Part shown: positions 1 to 8,340 of the stretch, one piece after another | Position numbering within the stretch: the stretch's first letter is position 1 | Layout: the number at the start of each line of letters is the position of its first letter | DNA from: an uncultured Flavobacteriales bacterium | GTDB lineage: Bacteria; Bacteroidota; Bacteroidia; Flavobacteriales_D; Parvicellaceae | Assembly (NCBI GenBank): GCA_943787535.1 | Contig: CALSMU010000007.1 | Span: 62,001-126,000, forward strand | Length of the DNA: 64,000 nucleotides | Direction of reading: 5' to 3' | Notes under the pieces: generated by a model | What the model was told of the DNA's origin: nothing | Seen by the model: the letters and a program-made list of their open reading frames with translations, nothing else | Databases searched by the model: none | Made by a program: the position numbers and the translations under genes

Positions 1-158
1 ATTATGCCTCGCGAAATGTAGGGAGATAAATAGGTAACCGATCCGTTTAGATAGTTCCGTGTTGATCCATATTTAACCGGGTCTATCTTTCTTATTCGCT
101 GCAGAACCTCTTGATAGTTTGTTGGAAATATTGAATATTCTTCTTGAAATAAACCCAT
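1..158 (-). CDS. Photolyase/cryptochrome-type FAD-binding domain protein (N-terminus only, runs off the window)
   Basis: Only the first 52 codons are in the window. The protein starts MGLFQEEYSIFPTNYQEV and continues with an IDPVKYGSTRNYLNG and YLSPYISRG stretch. This is the pattern that opens the FAD-binding helical domain of photolyase/cryptochrome-like proteins, without the usual N-terminal antenna domain. The start follows the stop of the upstream TIGR03643 gene with no spacing (TAG then ATG), which implies translational coupling. TIGR03643-family genes commonly sit next to photolyase-like genes in this phylum. Whether this protein repairs DNA or only senses light cannot be judged from 52 residues. 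Confidence 0.72.
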   Translation of the reverse strand, partial: MGLFQEEYSIFPTNYQEVLQRIRKIDPVKYGSTRNYLNGSVTYLSPYISRGI

Positions 159-476
159 CTATCTTTTACTTATTTTATTTCCAGTGATTGCTCTCTGTCG
201 CGAACACTTAAAGCGCGTAACTTCTGAGCTTCTCTTGTAAAGGTGTTTTTGACTAACGCCGCTATTCACGCGCTTTCGCCAACGTTTAAAACTTGAATTT
301 TTTAGATTGCTTCGCATTATCTTGATAACCTCTTTCTCAGGTAAGTCAAATTGAAAGGATATCGCTTCGAATGGCGTTCGGTCTTCCCAAGCCATCTCGA
401 TAATTCGATCCAATTCTTGTTCTGTAAAACGTGTTTTATTTTTCATCCACTTTTGTTTGGCTGTATTGACTTTCAA
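159..476 (-). CDS. TIGR03643/DUF2805 family small basic protein
   Basis: This 105-residue protein carries the family core: FTEQELDRIIEMAWEDRTPF, then FQFDLPEKEVIKIMR and FKRWRKRV. The two helical stretches and the basic C-terminal tail (KRSSEVTRFKCSRQRA) suggest a compact helix-turn-helix-like nucleic-acid binder, but that is inference; the family has no established function. It lies immediately upstream of, and coupled to, the photolyase-like gene, the usual genomic partnership for this family. The ATG start gives a normal family length. Confidence 0.8.
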   Translation of the reverse strand: MKVNTAKQKWMKNKTRFTEQELDRIIEMAWEDRTPFEAISFQFDLPEKEVIKIMRSNLKNSSFKRWRKRVNSGVSQKHLYKRSSEVTRFKCSRQRAITGNKISKR

Positions 477-560
477 TTGTTTTGCGATTTTAATCTATTC
501 AATTGAATTACTGTAAAGTTACAACTTTGTTTAATGTTTTTGACAAATTTATTAAACAAA

Positions 561-594
561 AAAAGAGCTTTCATTTACGAAAGCTCTTTTTTTT
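561..594 (-). terminator. Intrinsic terminator downstream of the DUF481 gene
   Basis: A perfect 12-bp inverted repeat (AAAAGAGCTTTC, 6-nt loop, GAAAGCTCTTTT) is flanked by A and T runs on both sides. It could work in either direction. Its position only needs it for the minus-strand gene ending at 612. Confidence 0.75.
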
Positions 595-611
595 GCAAAA
601 TCTCAGGAAAA

Positions 612-1391
612 TTAAAAGGTAAACAAAAGCCCTAGGTTGGTGTTGAAGTCTTTTGCCTGAAGCGATGAGGGAGGTTCACTATCATAACGGATTTCAAAAT
701 CGCAACTCAGTGTCATCCACTTATTAATAGAAAAAAGTAAGTTTATTTCATTAAATAAGCGATAGTCTGTTAGCTCTTTTAAGTGCTGTTGAAAGTATGT
801 AGTATTTATAAATGTGAAGTTTTCACCCATATTAATGGATAATACAAGTGAAAGCATACTCCTAGTATAGTTAGTGTAGTTTTTTTCACCTACCTGAAGG
901 GTTTCCGTATTGAGTTGTTCCTCTTCTTGCATAGCTCCTAGGGTGAAATCAGCATTAAATTTATTTGTACTATCCGTCCCTATTTCTAATAATCTATGAC
1001 GAATTCCAAGCCCTAATAGCTGTCTTCGATTAAGAAGTAATACTTTGTTGTATTGCAATTGATAAAGGCTTACTAGCCTATTTTTGTCGTTGAAATGGTA
1101 ATTGTATCGCAGTTGTCCAAATAGGTTGTTCGAGACATCTACTCCGTCTTCTTGTATGTACTCTCCGCCTGAGAGTAATTTTAAATTATTTTTTTTCCAT
1201 TTGTACCGAAAATTCAAAGAATATTCTACCAATATAACGTTGGCATTTCCAGAAATAGCGCTGCCCATTAATTCGGAAGAAGCCGCAAAACCGTCTTCGT
1301 TGTCGCTAAATAGTTTCTCTGTATTGACAATGGACTGACTAAATCCTGCGTGCATACTTAAACAAAAGATGGTAACAAATACTATTTTCAT
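612..1391 (-). CDS. DUF481-type outer-membrane beta-barrel protein
   Basis: The 259-residue protein has an N-terminal signal peptide (MKIVFVTIFCLSMHAGFSQ). The rest is made of alternating amphipathic beta-strands separated by short polar turns, and it ends in LGLLFTF, a typical outer-membrane barrel C-terminus with a terminal phenylalanine. Strand spacing and length fit the DUF481 family of small salt-induced outer-membrane barrels. The gene is monocistronic: a strong hairpin follows its stop, and a divergent gene starts about 100 bp upstream. The function is unknown. Confidence 0.6.
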   Translation of the reverse strand: MKIVFVTIFCLSMHAGFSQSIVNTEKLFSDNEDGFAASSELMGSAISGNANVILVEYSLNFRYKWKKNNLKLLSGGEYIQEDGVDVSNNLFGQLRYNYHFNDKNRLVSLYQLQYNKVLLLNRRQLLGLGIRHRLLEIGTDSTNKFNADFTLGAMQEEEQLNTETLQVGEKNYTNYTRSMLSLVLSINMGENFTFINTTYFQQHLKELTDYRLFNEINLLFSINKWMTLSCDFEIRYDSEPPSSLQAKDFNTNLGLLFTF

Positions 1392-1495
1392 CGGATTATT
1401 TAATTTTAAATTTAATTATTATAAATTTAAATATATTAGAGATTTTTGAGAAGATAATTGATCTTTTTTTTATATTGAATACAAAATAAATTTTT

Positions 1496-3388
1496 ATGAC
1501 AAACGATAAAGGGCAATCTAGTACGAGTAAGAAAAATAAGGGCGGTGAGAACAAGAGATTTTCCAAAAAAGTTGTTTCCTACTATTTTGATAATGCACTT
1601 TCCAAAAGCTCAAATTTTGTTTTATATATTGTTTTGCTATCTTTTATTTTAGGACTATTAATGTCTTTTCTAAAAGATTTTTTGTCGCTAAATTCTGATG
1701 ATGGATTTTTTGATAATTGGTGGATTAACGTTTCTGAAATCTTAGACTTAGGAAAAGGGGATTCTTGGCCAGATCGTCTAATAGAATTTATTTTCTGGTT
1801 TATAAGCATCGCTATTACGGGTACAGTAATTGGATTTTTATCCTCAAAAATTAACACTTTTTTTAATAAAATCAGCAGAGGTAAGAGCTTTATAATAGGT
1901 GGAGATCATATTCTTATTATCGGATGGTCAAATAATTTATTTGCGATTTTGAAAGAATTAGATATTGCTAATGAAAGTGAACGTGGTCAGAAAGTAGTTA
2001 TTTTTGCTGATATTCCGAACACTAAAATGCAAGATGACCTAAGTTTGATTACTTCCAAATTAAAGTCACTGAAAATTTTAACTAGGTCCGGCGATCCATC
2101 CAACCCTTCAGAAATTGAAATACCTAACCCTAATGAGGCTAAATCCATTTTAATTTTAAATAACGAAGAAAAAAAAGATCCTTTTGTGGTTACAACAACA
2201 CTATCAGTTTGCTCCGTTTTAACGAATAAGAATATTCCAATTATATCCTCAATTAAGGAAAGGTACTATTATGATTCCCTAAAGAACATTGTTGATTTTA
2301 ATATTATTCCAGTCATGCCTGAAAATGTCATTTCAAATGTTGCTGCTCAGTCATTGCGGCAAAGAGGGTTAGGATTAGTTGTTCTGGATTTTTTAGATTT
2401 TGATGGTGATGAAATATATTTTAAACACGTGCCTGAACTGATAGGGAGTACTTTTTTAGAGGCTATTTTGTCTTTCGAAGATTCATCAGTAATAGGTGTT
2501 TTTAGTAATAATTGTCAGGTTAACCTTGCAGTTGCAAACGATTATAAAATTTCTGAAAATGATGAGCTGATTTTCATTGCTGCTGATGACTCTGCCATTC
2601 ATTATTCAAAAAATACTGCAGAATTTAGCCATAGTCCTGCTGATTTTAATTTGTCGGATTCCTCCAATGGTAAGCGTATTTTATTTCTAGGTTGGTCTTC
2701 TTTGGGAGTGAAAATTTTAGATTCTATTTCAGGTTTCTTAGATGATAAATCGAGCGTAGATGTCGTTTTTATTGACGATTATTGCAGTAGCTCAATTTTT
2801 AATTCGGAATACGCATTCGATATTAACTTTTTACCGGTAACTCCTGGTTTTGATTTAGAAGGTAAATTAAAGGATAAAGATTATGATGATGTAATGATTA
2901 TTGGTTACTCTGATAAACTCTCAATTAATGAAGCAGATTCATTTACTTTACTCAAGTCTTTAGAGCTCGATTCTATAATGCGAAAGAATAAGTTTGATTG
3001 TAGAGTGTTAACCCACATTCTGAATTCGTCAAAATCGAAATTAACTGAAATAACCCATTCTAAGGAAATTATTATTAGTGATAATCTTTCTGCTTTGCTT
3101 ATGGCCCAGCTTTCTGAAAATCATCATCTATATAGAGTTTTCGAGAAATTGTTTAGTAGTGAGCACTCATCAATTAATATATTTCCAATTGACTTCTATG
3201 TTGAATTGGATAAAGAGATTACCTATAAACAGGTGGTTTTATCTGCCGCTATTAAGAATCACAATGCTGTTGGATTGTTGTTTAAGAGTATCGATAGTAC
3301 TGACGATCAAGAAAGACTAGAGGTTAACCCTAAAAAAAGTATGACTTTTACTCCCTCCAAAGGAGATAGTTTAATTGTTATTTCTTGA
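1496..3388 (+). CDS. CASTOR/POLLUX-type ion channel protein with two RCK/TrkA-N-like domains
   Basis: The protein has 630 residues. A charged N-terminus (1-40) precedes a membrane segment at about 41-59 and a second at about 95-115. A Rossmann-like domain follows, opening GGDHILIIGWSNNLFAIL (about 135-152), the sequence that marks the CASTOR/POLLUX/DMI1 family. A second nucleotide-binding-like unit starts at about 391 (GKRILFLGWSSLGVKIL). In plants these proteins are cation channels of the nuclear envelope; bacterial members are thought to be gated cation channels at the inner membrane. Only two clear membrane helices are seen, so the pore must be short or tetrameric like MthK. The gene is convergent with the unknown at 3403 and is the first of three channel genes within 7 kb. 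Confidence 0.8.
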   Translation: MTNDKGQSSTSKKNKGGENKRFSKKVVSYYFDNALSKSSNFVLYIVLLSFILGLLMSFLKDFLSLNSDDGFFDNWWINVSEILDLGKGDSWPDRLIEFIFWFISIAITGTVIGFLSSKINTFFNKISRGKSFIIGGDHILIIGWSNNLFAILKELDIANESERGQKVVIFADIPNTKMQDDLSLITSKLKSLKILTRSGDPSNPSEIEIPNPNEAKSILILNNEEKKDPFVVTTTLSVCSVLTNKNIPIISSIKERYYYDSLKNIVDFNIIPVMPENVISNVAAQSLRQRGLGLVVLDFLDFDGDEIYFKHVPELIGSTFLEAILSFEDSSVIGVFSNNCQVNLAVANDYKISENDELIFIAADDSAIHYSKNTAEFSHSPADFNLSDSSNGKRILFLGWSSLGVKILDSISGFLDDKSSVDVVFIDDYCSSSIFNSEYAFDINFLPVTPGFDLEGKLKDKDYDDVMIIGYSDKLSINEADSFTLLKSLELDSIMRKNKFDCRVLTHILNSSKSKLTEITHSKEIIISDNLSALLMAQLSENHHLYRVFEKLFSSEHSSINIFPIDFYVELDKEITYKQVVLSAAIKNHNAVGLLFKSIDSTDDQERLEVNPKKSMTFTPSKGDSLIVIS

Positions 3389-3402
3389 TGGTAAACTGAA
3401 TT

Positions 3403-4029
3403 TTATTCAAATTCCTCAACTTTTTTAAGTAACAGTTTTTGTTGCGTCTTATTCTTGTCAAAGTCATTCATTTCAGATTCCGTCCAACCTTCAGTATTGT
3501 GCTCATCTGATGCTTTCATGGCATAAATCTTAGCTTTCTTTAAATCTCCTTCTTCAATGAGCTCATCAATTACTAAATTGAGGTATTCGTATTTATAAGC
3601 AATTAAATCATTTTGATAATATTCAAGATCTTGCTTTGCTAATTTAGTCCATCCTTTTTTGTATTCTCCGCTTTCAACCAACTTGACACTCTCTGCCTTG
3701 ATGATTTTTAGTTTGTCTTGGAAATCGACAAAATATTCATCTTTGTTTAAAATTTCCCAGGCACAATCAATTTTATCTTTTTCGAGGCAATCATCGACAG
3801 AAGAACATCCACAGTCTGCATAAAGCTCTTCTCTAGCTTCATTTTCCTCAGCTCCCGTAACGCCCCGGTATATCCACCTTGCAACCATAAACCAAATTAA
3901 TAAGCACCCAACACCAAGGCCAACCATGATACTGGATTTTTTCGTTTTCTTTATCTTTTTTTTGTATTCGGTGTTTTCTAAGACTTTCCCAAATTCAGAA
4001 CCTATTGATTCCCATGATCTATCACTCAT
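3403..4029 (-). CDS. Unknown single-pass membrane protein
   Basis: I do not recognise this 208-residue protein. A basic stretch (YKKKIKKTKKSS) precedes one membrane helix at about residues 34-52 (MVGLGVGCLLIWFMVARWI). After it come a cysteine cluster (DCGCSSVDDC) and a long charged helical region that reads like degenerate tetratricopeptide helices. The soluble part is probably periplasmic or cytoplasmic depending on orientation; the positive-inside rule favours a cytoplasmic N-terminus. It lies 12 bp downstream of the helix-hairpin-helix protein on the same strand, so the two are probably co-transcribed. Confidence 0.55.
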   Translation of the reverse strand: MSDRSWESIGSEFGKVLENTEYKKKIKKTKKSSIMVGLGVGCLLIWFMVARWIYRGVTGAEENEAREELYADCGCSSVDDCLEKDKIDCAWEILNKDEYFVDFQDKLKIIKAESVKLVESGEYKKGWTKLAKQDLEYYQNDLIAYKYEYLNLVIDELIEEGDLKKAKIYAMKASDEHNTEGWTESEMNDFDKNKTQQKLLLKKVEEFE

Positions 4030-4041
4030 AGTTTATATTTT

Positions 4042-4869
4042 TTAAAATTTATCTCTAAACGCTTTCACTGAAGTCATTTTTTTTGGTCCCATTCCTTCAA
4101 TGTTGTCTATGTCTGTAATACTCGCCTTGAGAAAGTCCCCAAGTGTAGTATAGCCTGCTTTAATTAATTTATTGCAAAACCCGGATGCTTCTGGAAAGTC
4201 TTTCAAAGGTTTGCCAAATTTTATATTGTCTTCTTTTATCTTCTCTTCTAATTCTTTAACTATTCGTTGCATCGTAGAGACTCTACTCGTATTTCCTGAT
4301 TTTTCAAAGTGTGGAATGGCCCAGGAAGCATAATCTTTCTTGGACTTACGATCCTTCCAATTATCATTTTCGGCTAATGAATTATCGTAGTACTTTTCTC
4401 CAATTGCATCGTATGCTTTTAGCACTTTCTCTGAAATTCTTTTCTTCAAAGCGTCATTTTCGTGTCGCCATGTTAAAGCATTTTTATACAATTTAACAAC
4501 ATTTTCCTCTACCTCTTGTTCGAATGGATAAGCCCTTAAATCGGCTGCGTTTTTTAAACGGGTGTCAGCCCAATGTTCTTGAGCACGAGAACAAATTTCT
4601 TTAAACCTTGCTTCATCATAGTACTCAGCACATTTCTGAGCTATTCCCATAGCTTCAGAATCATTCCCTGGCTCATGCCAGATTGAATAGCACAAAGCAT
4701 AACCTAGTTCAGAATCTAGTGGTTCTTTCTTGTAATCTAATTTTGAAGATAGTTCTACTACTTTTTCGTAATTTTTATCTTTAAAATTCTCTAATATTCT
4801 TGGTTTTATGTTTTCAGTATCTCCTCTTTTTATTCCCCAAGCGTGTTTTAATTCTTCTATAAATTCCAT
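4042..4869 (-). CDS. Unknown helical protein with C-terminal helix-hairpin-helix
   Basis: The first ~200 residues of this 275-residue protein are helical and repeat-like (for example LGYALCYSIWHEPGNDSEAMGIAQKC), resembling TPR/SEL1-type helices. The last ~45 residues read AGYTTLGDFLKASITDIDNI then EGMGPKKMTSVKAF. This is a helix-hairpin-helix with the G-x-G-x-K turn, like the C-terminal domain of RNA polymerase alpha or DNA-repair HhH modules. It is thus a candidate DNA- or protein-binding factor. It precedes the small membrane protein at 3403 by 12 bp and sits downstream of the two channel genes. No family name can be given. Confidence 0.6.
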   Translation of the reverse strand: MEFIEELKHAWGIKRGDTENIKPRILENFKDKNYEKVVELSSKLDYKKEPLDSELGYALCYSIWHEPGNDSEAMGIAQKCAEYYDEARFKEICSRAQEHWADTRLKNAADLRAYPFEQEVEENVVKLYKNALTWRHENDALKKRISEKVLKAYDAIGEKYYDNSLAENDNWKDRKSKKDYASWAIPHFEKSGNTSRVSTMQRIVKELEEKIKEDNIKFGKPLKDFPEASGFCNKLIKAGYTTLGDFLKASITDIDNIEGMGPKKMTSVKAFRDKF

Positions 4870-4892
4870 ATTTTCCTATTAAGGTAAAACTG

Positions 4893-4923
4893 AACCAACT
4901 ACTTTCATAAGTATAGATTGGTT
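4893..4923. other. Nested inverted repeat between the channel pair and the HhH gene
   Basis: AACCAA pairs with TTGGTT across the element, and inside it TACTT-TCAT-AAGTA forms a second short stem. It lies between the stop of the channel gene at 5003 and the start of the gene at 4869. There is no long T-run, so it is not a convincing terminator; it could be an operator or an mRNA hairpin. Confidence 0.3.
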
Positions 4924-5002
4924 TAAAAAGTATGTTTATTAATTTTTCTAAAAATAAAATATTAACCCATGTATTAGCAATTTACGTTTTTTTTTATTTT
5001 AT

Positions 5003-6661
5003 TCAAATTAATTCCTTTTTTATTGCATCTCCAATGCATTGTATAGTAGGGTAGTAGACGTTGGCTTTTGAATTTAATAATTTAGCTGTTACATAAATAC
5101 ACAATACATTAGCATTTTTCTCTCTTTTCAGCATCCATTGAAATTCTTCTTTATCATCGTTGCCATAGCGTTCGTGAGTTTTAATAACGCTCTCAGGCTC
5201 AATTTCTAAGTGCGTTCTTTCGAGTTCATTTTTAAATGCGCTAAGTTTTTCTATTGGCTCAAACAAACTATTCTCTGCGATAAAATTTTCAGTCCCACTT
5301 AAGCCACCATTTAATAAATGGAAATCTCCTTTCCCCTTTGTTCCTGTTACAAAGTAAATAACAATACTTTTTTCTTTAATCGTTGACAGTAAGTCATTTT
5401 TAAAGTCATTGACTAATTCATTCTCAGATTCGGTATGGTTTAAATACGACGCTTGTTTTCGGATATCTAGTTTGTATTTTGGAATAAAATTACTTTGACT
5501 ACTTTTTTCTACACTGATGTAATTCGCATTTAAGTATTCGGAAATAGCATAAGTAAAATGTCCCATAAAAGGCTGTCCGCCAGAATGTGCCGAAACTACA
5601 GAAATAGTTGAATTTTTATTTGAGAGTGTACCGTAACTTGTATTCTCTAAAAACGATTCTATAACCAATTGTTCTACTCCATCACTTACGAAGTTCTTTA
5701 GACGTATTCCTTTTCCGCCTCGTGCTATATTTATGATTTCATCTTCTGTTAGAAGTAGTCTCATTTTAGCATCTGATAATTTTAGTACTTTTCGTCTAAT
5801 ATGTTCTAAACCTATTTCTTTTTTACCTCTTTTCCAGGAAGCTAAATGGTCGAATTCAAAAATGCCCAATAATTCATTATTTTTTTCTGTGTTGTCTTCA
5901 GCTGACTTTATAGCCTCAATTTCTTCCACAAAACCAGCACCAATAATACCGGCTGGAACAGCAAATAGGGCAATTCCAAGTAAGCCTACAATGGTTGCCA
6001 TTACTTGGCCCCAAAATGTAATGGGTTCAAAATCTCCATAACCACCAACGCCGCCGATAAATTTAGAAAGCGACCATACAAAAGCATCTATAATGTCACC
6101 AAAATTATTGGGTTGTGCGCTATTTTCTATATGGTATAATAGTGCTGAAAGGATAACCGTTAAAAAAACCACTACCTGCATGGATAGTATTAACTCTTTT
6201 CCTTTGTTTTTTATCGCATTTACAACCAAGTTTTGGGATTTCATATACCTCCCAAACTTCATTAATCTAAATAGTCGAAGAATTCTTACAATACGAATAA
6301 AACCATATCCGGTAGGAACAAATAAAGATAAATAGAAAGGAATAATACTAACAAGGTCAATCACCATATAAAAAGAGGTGATGTTGGAAATTCGTTGCCT
6401 AACTGTAGGTTTTTCTCCATCTATTCGATAGGTCCATAATCTAAGAATGTATTCAATACTAAAAAGAATGCTTACCGCTGCGTCAATGATAAAAAAATGA
6501 TGGTAATATTTTACATTCAATGAAACCACTGATTCTAGAATAACTTCGAAAGAAGAAACCAAAATTAGAAAGAGAATAAAAAGGCCAACCCTCTTTTTTA
6601 ATGGAGTTTCTGGCGTATCATCGTTTAAAATGAGCCCTATTTTATGGTTTGTGTTTTTCAT
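5003..6661 (-). CDS. Voltage-gated cation channel with unknown cytoplasmic C-terminal domain (copy 1)
   Basis: The protein has 552 residues. Residues 27-250 form a six-helix channel unit: S1 near 27-47, S2-S3 at 56-76 and 97-113, and an S4 voltage sensor with R123, R126, R129, R132 and K135 spaced by three. S5 lies at 157-178, the pore at 190-212 and S6 at 216-245. The selectivity filter reads V205-G-G-Y-G-D210 instead of the usual TVGYGD. The C-terminal ~300 residues are soluble and hold a conserved block, SAHSGGQPFMGHFTYAISEY (about 350-370), which I do not recognise. The gene is 5 bp downstream of its paralogue. Residues 1-252 differ from the paralogue at only five positions; the rest is far more diverged. 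Confidence 0.8.
   Translation of the reverse strand: MKNTNHKIGLILNDDTPETPLKKRVGLFILFLILVSSFEVILESVVSLNVKYYHHFFIIDAAVSILFSIEYILRLWTYRIDGEKPTVRQRISNITSFYMVIDLVSIIPFYLSLFVPTGYGFIRIVRILRLFRLMKFGRYMKSQNLVVNAIKNKGKELILSMQVVVFLTVILSALLYHIENSAQPNNFGDIIDAFVWSLSKFIGGVGGYGDFEPITFWGQVMATIVGLLGIALFAVPAGIIGAGFVEEIEAIKSAEDNTEKNNELLGIFEFDHLASWKRGKKEIGLEHIRRKVLKLSDAKMRLLLTEDEIINIARGGKGIRLKNFVSDGVEQLVIESFLENTSYGTLSNKNSTISVVSAHSGGQPFMGHFTYAISEYLNANYISVEKSSQSNFIPKYKLDIRKQASYLNHTESENELVNDFKNDLLSTIKEKSIVIYFVTGTKGKGDFHLLNGGLSGTENFIAENSLFEPIEKLSAFKNELERTHLEIEPESVIKTHERYGNDDKEEFQWMLKREKNANVLCIYVTAKLLNSKANVYYPTIQCIGDAIKKELI
5916..6661 (-). repeat. Direct repeat copy 1: conserved channel half
   Basis: This 746-nt segment matches 7595-8340 without any gap, at a constant offset of 1679 nt. 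The first 179 nt (5916-6094) are identical base for base; the rest carries scattered, mostly synonymous changes. At 5915 the similarity stops abruptly inside the reading frame. Confidence 0.9.
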
Positions 6662-6666
6662 TTTAT

Positions 6667-8340
6667 TTAAATTAAGTGTTCTTTTATATTATCTCCTAAA
6701 ATTTTAATAATTGGGTAGTAGTACTCTGGCTCAGCTCCTAAAACTTCGGTTGATACATAAATCTGTATATTTTGTACTTTTTTATTTCTTACTAACATCC
6801 ATTGAAATCCTTTCTTGCTATAATTTCCGTAATACTGGTGCTTACTAACATTTGAATAAAGCTTTTCTTCGGTTAAGTCAAGTTCTTTGAGTGATTTTTC
6901 GATTGAATTATAGAATCTCTCTAATTTATCAAGATCATTAAATGTACTTTCAGAGTCGGTAAATTCATTAACCCCTTTTTTTCCTCCATTCAAAATATGC
7001 ATGGAACCATTTTTAGCGTTGCTACAAACAAAATTAATCATAAGACTATTTTCATTTATTGTATTCATTAGGTCATTCCTAAAATCATTAATGATTGACA
7101 AAGGCGATTTTTCATCATTTTCATATACTTTTTGATCTCTCAAATTTATCCGGTATTTTGAATTTAAATGTGTTGGACCTGTTATTTCATTACTAATGTA
7201 ATTGGTATTTAAATACTCCGAAAGTGCATATGTGAAGTGTCCTAAAAAGGGTTGGTCTTGGGAATGAGTAGATACAATTGTTAGGTTTGCGTTTTTATTC
7301 AGAAGTGTTCCATAGGACGCGTTATGTCTGAAGGATTCAATTAGCCTGGTTGGCTCATTCTGTACCTTATAATTCTTTATTCTTATTTCTTTCCCTTTGT
7401 TGGCAATATCTAAAATATCTGTTTCAGTTAAAAACAACCTAATTATTGCATCTTCAAATGTTAAGCTTTTACGTTTTATTTTTTCTAAACCTACATTTTT
7501 TTTGTACTTAATATCTGAGAACTTATTCTCAACATTAAATGCATTCAAAAGTGTTGTGTTTTTTTCTTTCAGATCATCATCTGCTTTAATTGCTTCAATT
7601 TCTTCCACAAAACCAGCACCAATAATACCGGCTGGAACAGCAAATAGGGCAATTCCAAGTAAGCCTACAATGGTTGCCATTACTTGGCCCCAAAATGTAA
7701 TGGGTTCAAAATCTCCATAACCACCAACGCCGCCGATAAATTTAGAAAGCGACCATACAAAAGCATCTATAATATCTCCAAAATTATTGGGTTGAGCGCT
7801 ATTTTCTATGTGGTATAACAATGCTGAAAGAATAACCGTTAAAAAAACCACTACCTGCATGGATAGTATTAGTTCTTTCCCTTTGTTTTTAATCGCATTT
7901 ACAACCAAGTTTTGGGATTTCATATACCTACCAAACTTCATTAATCTAAAAAGGCGTAGAATTCTTACAATACGAATAAAACCATATCCTGTAGGCATGA
8001 ATAAAGATAAATAGAAAGGGATAATACTTATGAGGTCAATCACCATATAGAACGAGGTGATGTTAGAGATTCGTTGCCTAATTGTAGGTTTTTCTCCGTC
8101 AATTCGATAAGTCCATAATCTAAGAATATATTCAATACTAAAAAGAATACTTACTGCAGCGTCAATGATAAAAAAATGATGGTGGTATTTTACGTTCAAT
8201 GAAACAACTGATTCTAGAATAACTTCGAAAGAAGAAACCAGAATTAGAAAGAGAATAAAAAGACCAACCCTCTTCTTTAATGGAGTTTCTGGAGTATCAT
8301 CGTTTAAAATCAGTCCTATTTTATGTTTTGTATTTTTCAT
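6667..8340 (-). CDS. Voltage-gated cation channel with unknown cytoplasmic C-terminal domain (copy 2)
   Basis: This 557-residue paralogue of the gene at 5003 has the same channel half (N5K, Y53H, V87I, V104I and V115M are the only changes in residues 1-252) and the same unusual VGGYGD filter. After residue 252 the proteins diverge sharply. They keep a common plan: a charged linker, IRLFLTETDILDIA, SYGTL, THSQDQPFLGHFTYALSEYL, then HILNGG and a YGNYSKKGFQWMLVR block. Its start overlaps the stop of the glycosylase-like gene by 4 nt (ATGA), so the three genes 5003-9506 form one translationally coupled unit. It probably forms tetramers; co-assembly with copy 1 is possible but unproven. Confidence 0.8.
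   Translation of the reverse strand: MKNTKHKIGLILNDDTPETPLKKRVGLFILFLILVSSFEVILESVVSLNVKYHHHFFIIDAAVSILFSIEYILRLWTYRIDGEKPTIRQRISNITSFYMVIDLISIIPFYLSLFMPTGYGFIRIVRILRLFRLMKFGRYMKSQNLVVNAIKNKGKELILSMQVVVFLTVILSALLYHIENSAQPNNFGDIIDAFVWSLSKFIGGVGGYGDFEPITFWGQVMATIVGLLGIALFAVPAGIIGAGFVEEIEAIKADDDLKEKNTTLLNAFNVENKFSDIKYKKNVGLEKIKRKSLTFEDAIIRLFLTETDILDIANKGKEIRIKNYKVQNEPTRLIESFRHNASYGTLLNKNANLTIVSTHSQDQPFLGHFTYALSEYLNTNYISNEITGPTHLNSKYRINLRDQKVYENDEKSPLSIINDFRNDLMNTINENSLMINFVCSNAKNGSMHILNGGKKGVNEFTDSESTFNDLDKLERFYNSIEKSLKELDLTEEKLYSNVSKHQYYGNYSKKGFQWMLVRNKKVQNIQIYVSTEVLGAEPEYYYPIIKILGDNIKEHLI
7595..8340 (-). repeat. Direct repeat copy 2: conserved channel half
   Basis: Gap-free partner of 5916-6661. 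The sharp junction at 7594/7595 falls just after the predicted S6 helix. It separates the near-identical membrane half from the diverged cytoplasmic half. Confidence 0.9.

Noticed and set aside
1102-1338. Plus-strand frame inside the DUF481 gene
   Set aside because: Shadow of the real minus-strand gene; no signal, start context or domain.
7808-8014. Repeated antisense frames in both channel copies (also 6093-6335)
   Set aside because: They are present in both copies only because the coding strands are duplicated.
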